Shown here in pieces: positions 61,924 through 64,000 of a DNA stretch of 64,000 bases. The notes beneath the pieces were generated by a model. That model searched no databases. It saw only the letters and a program-made list of their open reading frames with translations, and was not told where the DNA came from. The stretch's first letter is position 1, and every line of letters starts with the position of its first letter. Origin of the DNA: Shiella aurantiaca (GTDB lineage: Bacteria > Bacteroidota > Bacteroidia > Cytophagales > Cyclobacteriaceae). Both the position numbers and the translations under genes were made by a program. Location of the stretch: assembly GCA_030412945.1 (NCBI GenBank), contig JAUHJS010000003.1:63507-127506 (forward strand). The letters are read 5' to 3'.

Positions 61924-62469
61924 ATGAAAAATTTAAAAAGACTATTCGCCTACGCCCTAGTACTAACAGGTACATTTAGCTTAACTGCTATCTCTTGTGA
62001 GGATATTACTGAAGATGTGACTGTAGATGTTCCTTCTGAGGTTGTAAAAACCATCAGATTCCAATCAGAAGTTGGTGGAAACTTAGAACTTTCAAATCTT
62101 ATTGACCTAACTTCTGATGAGTATAAAGAGAATAGAGAAAAAGTTGAAGGAGCCACCATTGAGAAGGTAACTTTTCTTGTAGTAGATAATTTGTCTGGCG
62201 GAAGTGCGATTCCTACTAATACAGAGTTTATGCTCTTTAACCCCGATGGAAGCTCACTGTCTTTTGAGCCTTCCCCTGGTACATTGCAAGAGCAGTTTGA
62301 TGAAATGGTAAACGGGCTTGATCAAGGAATGTATGATTTTATTGATCAAGTATATATTGCTGGGACGGATGAGCCTTCAGTTACCCTGCGATTTAGAGGT
62401 GCTACAAATGGCCCTATCGATTATACCGTGACGATGACTGTTAAGGCTAAGCTTGCAGTAAGTAACTAA
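61924..62469 (+). CDS. small exported lipoprotein of unknown function
   Basis: 181 residues from the ATG at 61924. A signal peptide ends at the lipobox-like LTAISC (Cys about residue 25), followed by an acidic linker EDITEDVTVDVP. The mature part is predicted beta-rich, with repeated VTV/TIRF strands and a C-terminal IDYTVTMTVKAKL strand, as in beta-sandwich envelope proteins. I recognise no family. It is single, with its own promoter and a terminator. Confidence 0.7.
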   Translation: MKNLKRLFAYALVLTGTFSLTAISCEDITEDVTVDVPSEVVKTIRFQSEVGGNLELSNLIDLTSDEYKENREKVEGATIEKVTFLVVDNLSGGSAIPTNTEFMLFNPDGSSLSFEPSPGTLQEQFDEMVNGLDQGMYDFIDQVYIAGTDEPSVTLRFRGATNGPIDYTVTMTVKAKLAVSN

Positions 62470-62490
62470 TTTTCATGTAAAATATTTTCA

Positions 62491-62523
62491 AACCTGTTTG
62501 CTTTGGCAGACAGGTTTTTTTTT
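62491..62523 (+). terminator. terminator of the lipoprotein gene
   Basis: AACCTGTTTGC (62491-62501) pairs with GCAGACAGGTT (62506-62516), one T-G pair, loop TTTG, followed by a long T-run. Confidence 0.85.
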
Positions 62524-62675
62524 GCCCTTTTTGTCGAGTTCCAGATTGGAATACACTCATTATTGTATACTCTTGAAGCTTTTCATGTTAATGTAGCTCA
62601 ATAAAAATTCAGGCAATCTGCAACAATATTTTTCTTTATCCGCTCTCATGGTCAACAACTCAAAACAACAGTACC

Positions 62676-64000
62676 ATGATACGCAATTACTTCCTAGTAG
62701 CCCTTCGCAATGTGAAGCGGCATCGTTTTTTCTCCTTTCTTACCATTTTCGGATTGGCCATAAGTATGAGTGTTTGCTTAGTCATCATTATGCTGGTGGC
62801 CGACCAGATGAGCTTTGATGAGCATAATCGCTATAAAGAACGCACCTATCGCGTTACCTCTCAGCCTACCCGTCTGGATGGACGCGAAGGAGAGTTTAGT
62901 CTGACCAGCACCGCTCCAGCACCTTTGCGCGATGCCTTGAATCAAGAAATCACTGGAGTGGAACTGTCCGCCCGCTTGGTGCGTGGTTTCGGCAATGGCT
63001 GGTTGAAATTGGAACATCAAGATGCCAATATTCCCCTAGCTGGTTATTATGCCGACCCCGAGATTCTGACTGTAATGGATTATGAACTGGCCTATGGCGA
63101 TCCGGCTACCGCGCTGAAGGAGCCTCATTCAGTGGTACTAAGCTCAGCGGCTGCACGTAAGCTGTTTACCCAAGAAAATCCAGTAGGGGAGATGATAAAG
63201 GTGGGCAAGTTTGGTGAATATAAGGTAACAGGCGTATTGAAAGACAAAGGCCGTAAAACCCATATTTCTTTTGAGGCGCTCGCTTCTATTAATAGTATGG
63301 ATACAGAGTCATACAATGAATTGGCAACCGGATGGAACAATGCTTGGACTACTTGGGTGTACTTTCGCCTTGCTGATGGGTATGCTATTGAGGAGGTAAT
63401 GACCAACCTAAATCAGCTAGCCGTACAAAAATATCCCGAAGGCTCCGAGAGTGTTTTTCGCTTTGAGAGTCAAGCAATTCACCAAATTACCCCGGGCGAC
63501 TTAATCAACAATGCCAACGGGCCTTTCTTGCCCATGGTATTTATCTATTTCTTAGGAGGGCTGGCTTTAATTATTATGCTTACGGCTTGTTTCAATTATA
63601 CCAATCTTTCCATTGCCCGCTCGCTTACCCGCGCCAAGGAGGTAGGGGTTCGCAAGGTATCGGGGGCAGGCGGATGGTCCATTTTTTGGCAGTTTATCAC
63701 CGAATCGGTGGTGATTTCATTTTTAGCTTTGATCCTTTCTTTAGGTATTTTATCTCTTTTCAGTCAGTTCTTTTTCGAATTTAAAATCGCCAAAGCCTTA
63801 CAGTGGGATTTACGTGCCGATTTATGGGTATATGGTATTTTCGTGCTTTTTAGCTTAGTAGTAGGCGTGTTGGCAGGTTTGCTTCCGGCCATAGCCATGT
63901 CGAAGTTTAAGCCTGCACAGGTGTTGAAAAGCCTGCATACCATGAAGGTGTTTTCACGCATGGGTTTGCGCAAAGCCCTATTGGTGGGTCAATTTACCCT
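62676..64000 (+). CDS. FtsX-type ABC transporter permease, cut by the window end
   Basis: The open frame runs from the ATG at 62676 to the window edge (441 codons visible, no stop). It has an N-terminal helix (LTIFGLAISMSVCLVIIML), a MacB-like periplasmic domain (SFDEHNRYKERTYRVT, VLSSAAARKLF, VTGVLKDKG), and the first FtsX helices near residues 290-410 with the family motif LTRAKEVGVRKVSGA. The full protein is probably about 800 residues with a duplicated FtsX half. It lacks the permease prefix domain seen in the relative at 42152. No ATPase or regulator is visible upstream. Confidence 0.9.
   Translation, partial: MIRNYFLVALRNVKRHRFFSFLTIFGLAISMSVCLVIIMLVADQMSFDEHNRYKERTYRVTSQPTRLDGREGEFSLTSTAPAPLRDALNQEITGVELSARLVRGFGNGWLKLEHQDANIPLAGYYADPEILTVMDYELAYGDPATALKEPHSVVLSSAAARKLFTQENPVGEMIKVGKFGEYKVTGVLKDKGRKTHISFEALASINSMDTESYNELATGWNNAWTTWVYFRLADGYAIEEVMTNLNQLAVQKYPEGSESVFRFESQAIHQITPGDLINNANGPFLPMVFIYFLGGLALIIMLTACFNYTNLSIARSLTRAKEVGVRKVSGAGGWSIFWQFITESVVISFLALILSLGILSLFSQFFFEFKIAKALQWDLRADLWVYGIFVLFSLVVGVLAGLLPAIAMSKFKPAQVLKSLHTMKVFSRMGLRKALLVGQFT

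Overview
The window is chromosomal DNA of a member of the Bacteroidota, most likely a Cytophagales-type or related marine/soil lineage. Four things point there: promoters of the TTTG-N19/20-TAnnTTTG type (seen at gap, tRNA-Glu, the TetR gene and others), two large secreted proteins with C-terminal type IX secretion (T9SS) sorting domains, Bacteroidota-style FtsX permeases, and PorE-like PD40/OmpA envelope proteins. I see no phage, no recognisable transposase and no CRISPR array.

Left part (1-8 kb): a LolD-type ATPase, a BCP peroxiredoxin, an NtrC-type sigma-54 activator with its histidine kinase, a noncoding stretch with hairpins and a probable structured RNA, gap, tRNA-Glu, then two decayed genes (a GNAT acetyltransferase with an in-frame amber codon and a truncated esterase copy).

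Envelope/signalling island (about 7.8-25.65 kb): nine genes, namely a soluble histidine kinase, a PD40 protein, a YfiR/DUF4154 protein, a TPR protein, a 1488-residue PorE-like protein, two membrane histidine kinases, an M23 lipoprotein and a T9SS cargo protein. The block is bracketed by same-orientation copies of a ~620 bp esterase segment. The left copy is truncated and frameshifted and the right copy is intact, as expected if a circular DNA carrying an esterase fragment had integrated by a single crossover. The same 19 bp double GTATAC motif lies upstream of the first and the last gene of the block.

CHAT/sigma/adhesin region (27-39 kb): a periplasmic TPR-CHAT protease candidate converges on an ECF sigma factor and a transmembrane TPR anti-sigma candidate. 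A 2394-residue T9SS adhesin is divergent from the sigma gene. The topology allows a model in which the CHAT protease cleaves the anti-sigma factor to release sigma; this is inference.

Right part (39-64 kb): mostly small housekeeping and stress genes: Crp/Fnr regulator with YCII and DoxX-like genes, YdeI-like protein, PadR-FtsX pair between two palindromic repeats, a DEAD-box-like protein with degenerate ATPase motifs, truA, MarR, menB, a TetR-SDR pair with matching operators, an ArsI-like protein next to SigZ, thioesterase, SRPBCC/GyrI protein, phosphatase, pirin, DUF2911, DUF2452 plus a tiny zinc-ribbon protein, a peroxiredoxin-like protein, and a four-gene photolyase operon (membrane protein, photolyase, DUF2256, FeS-BCP-type photolyase lacking the usual cluster ligands). 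The window ends inside an FtsX-type permease.
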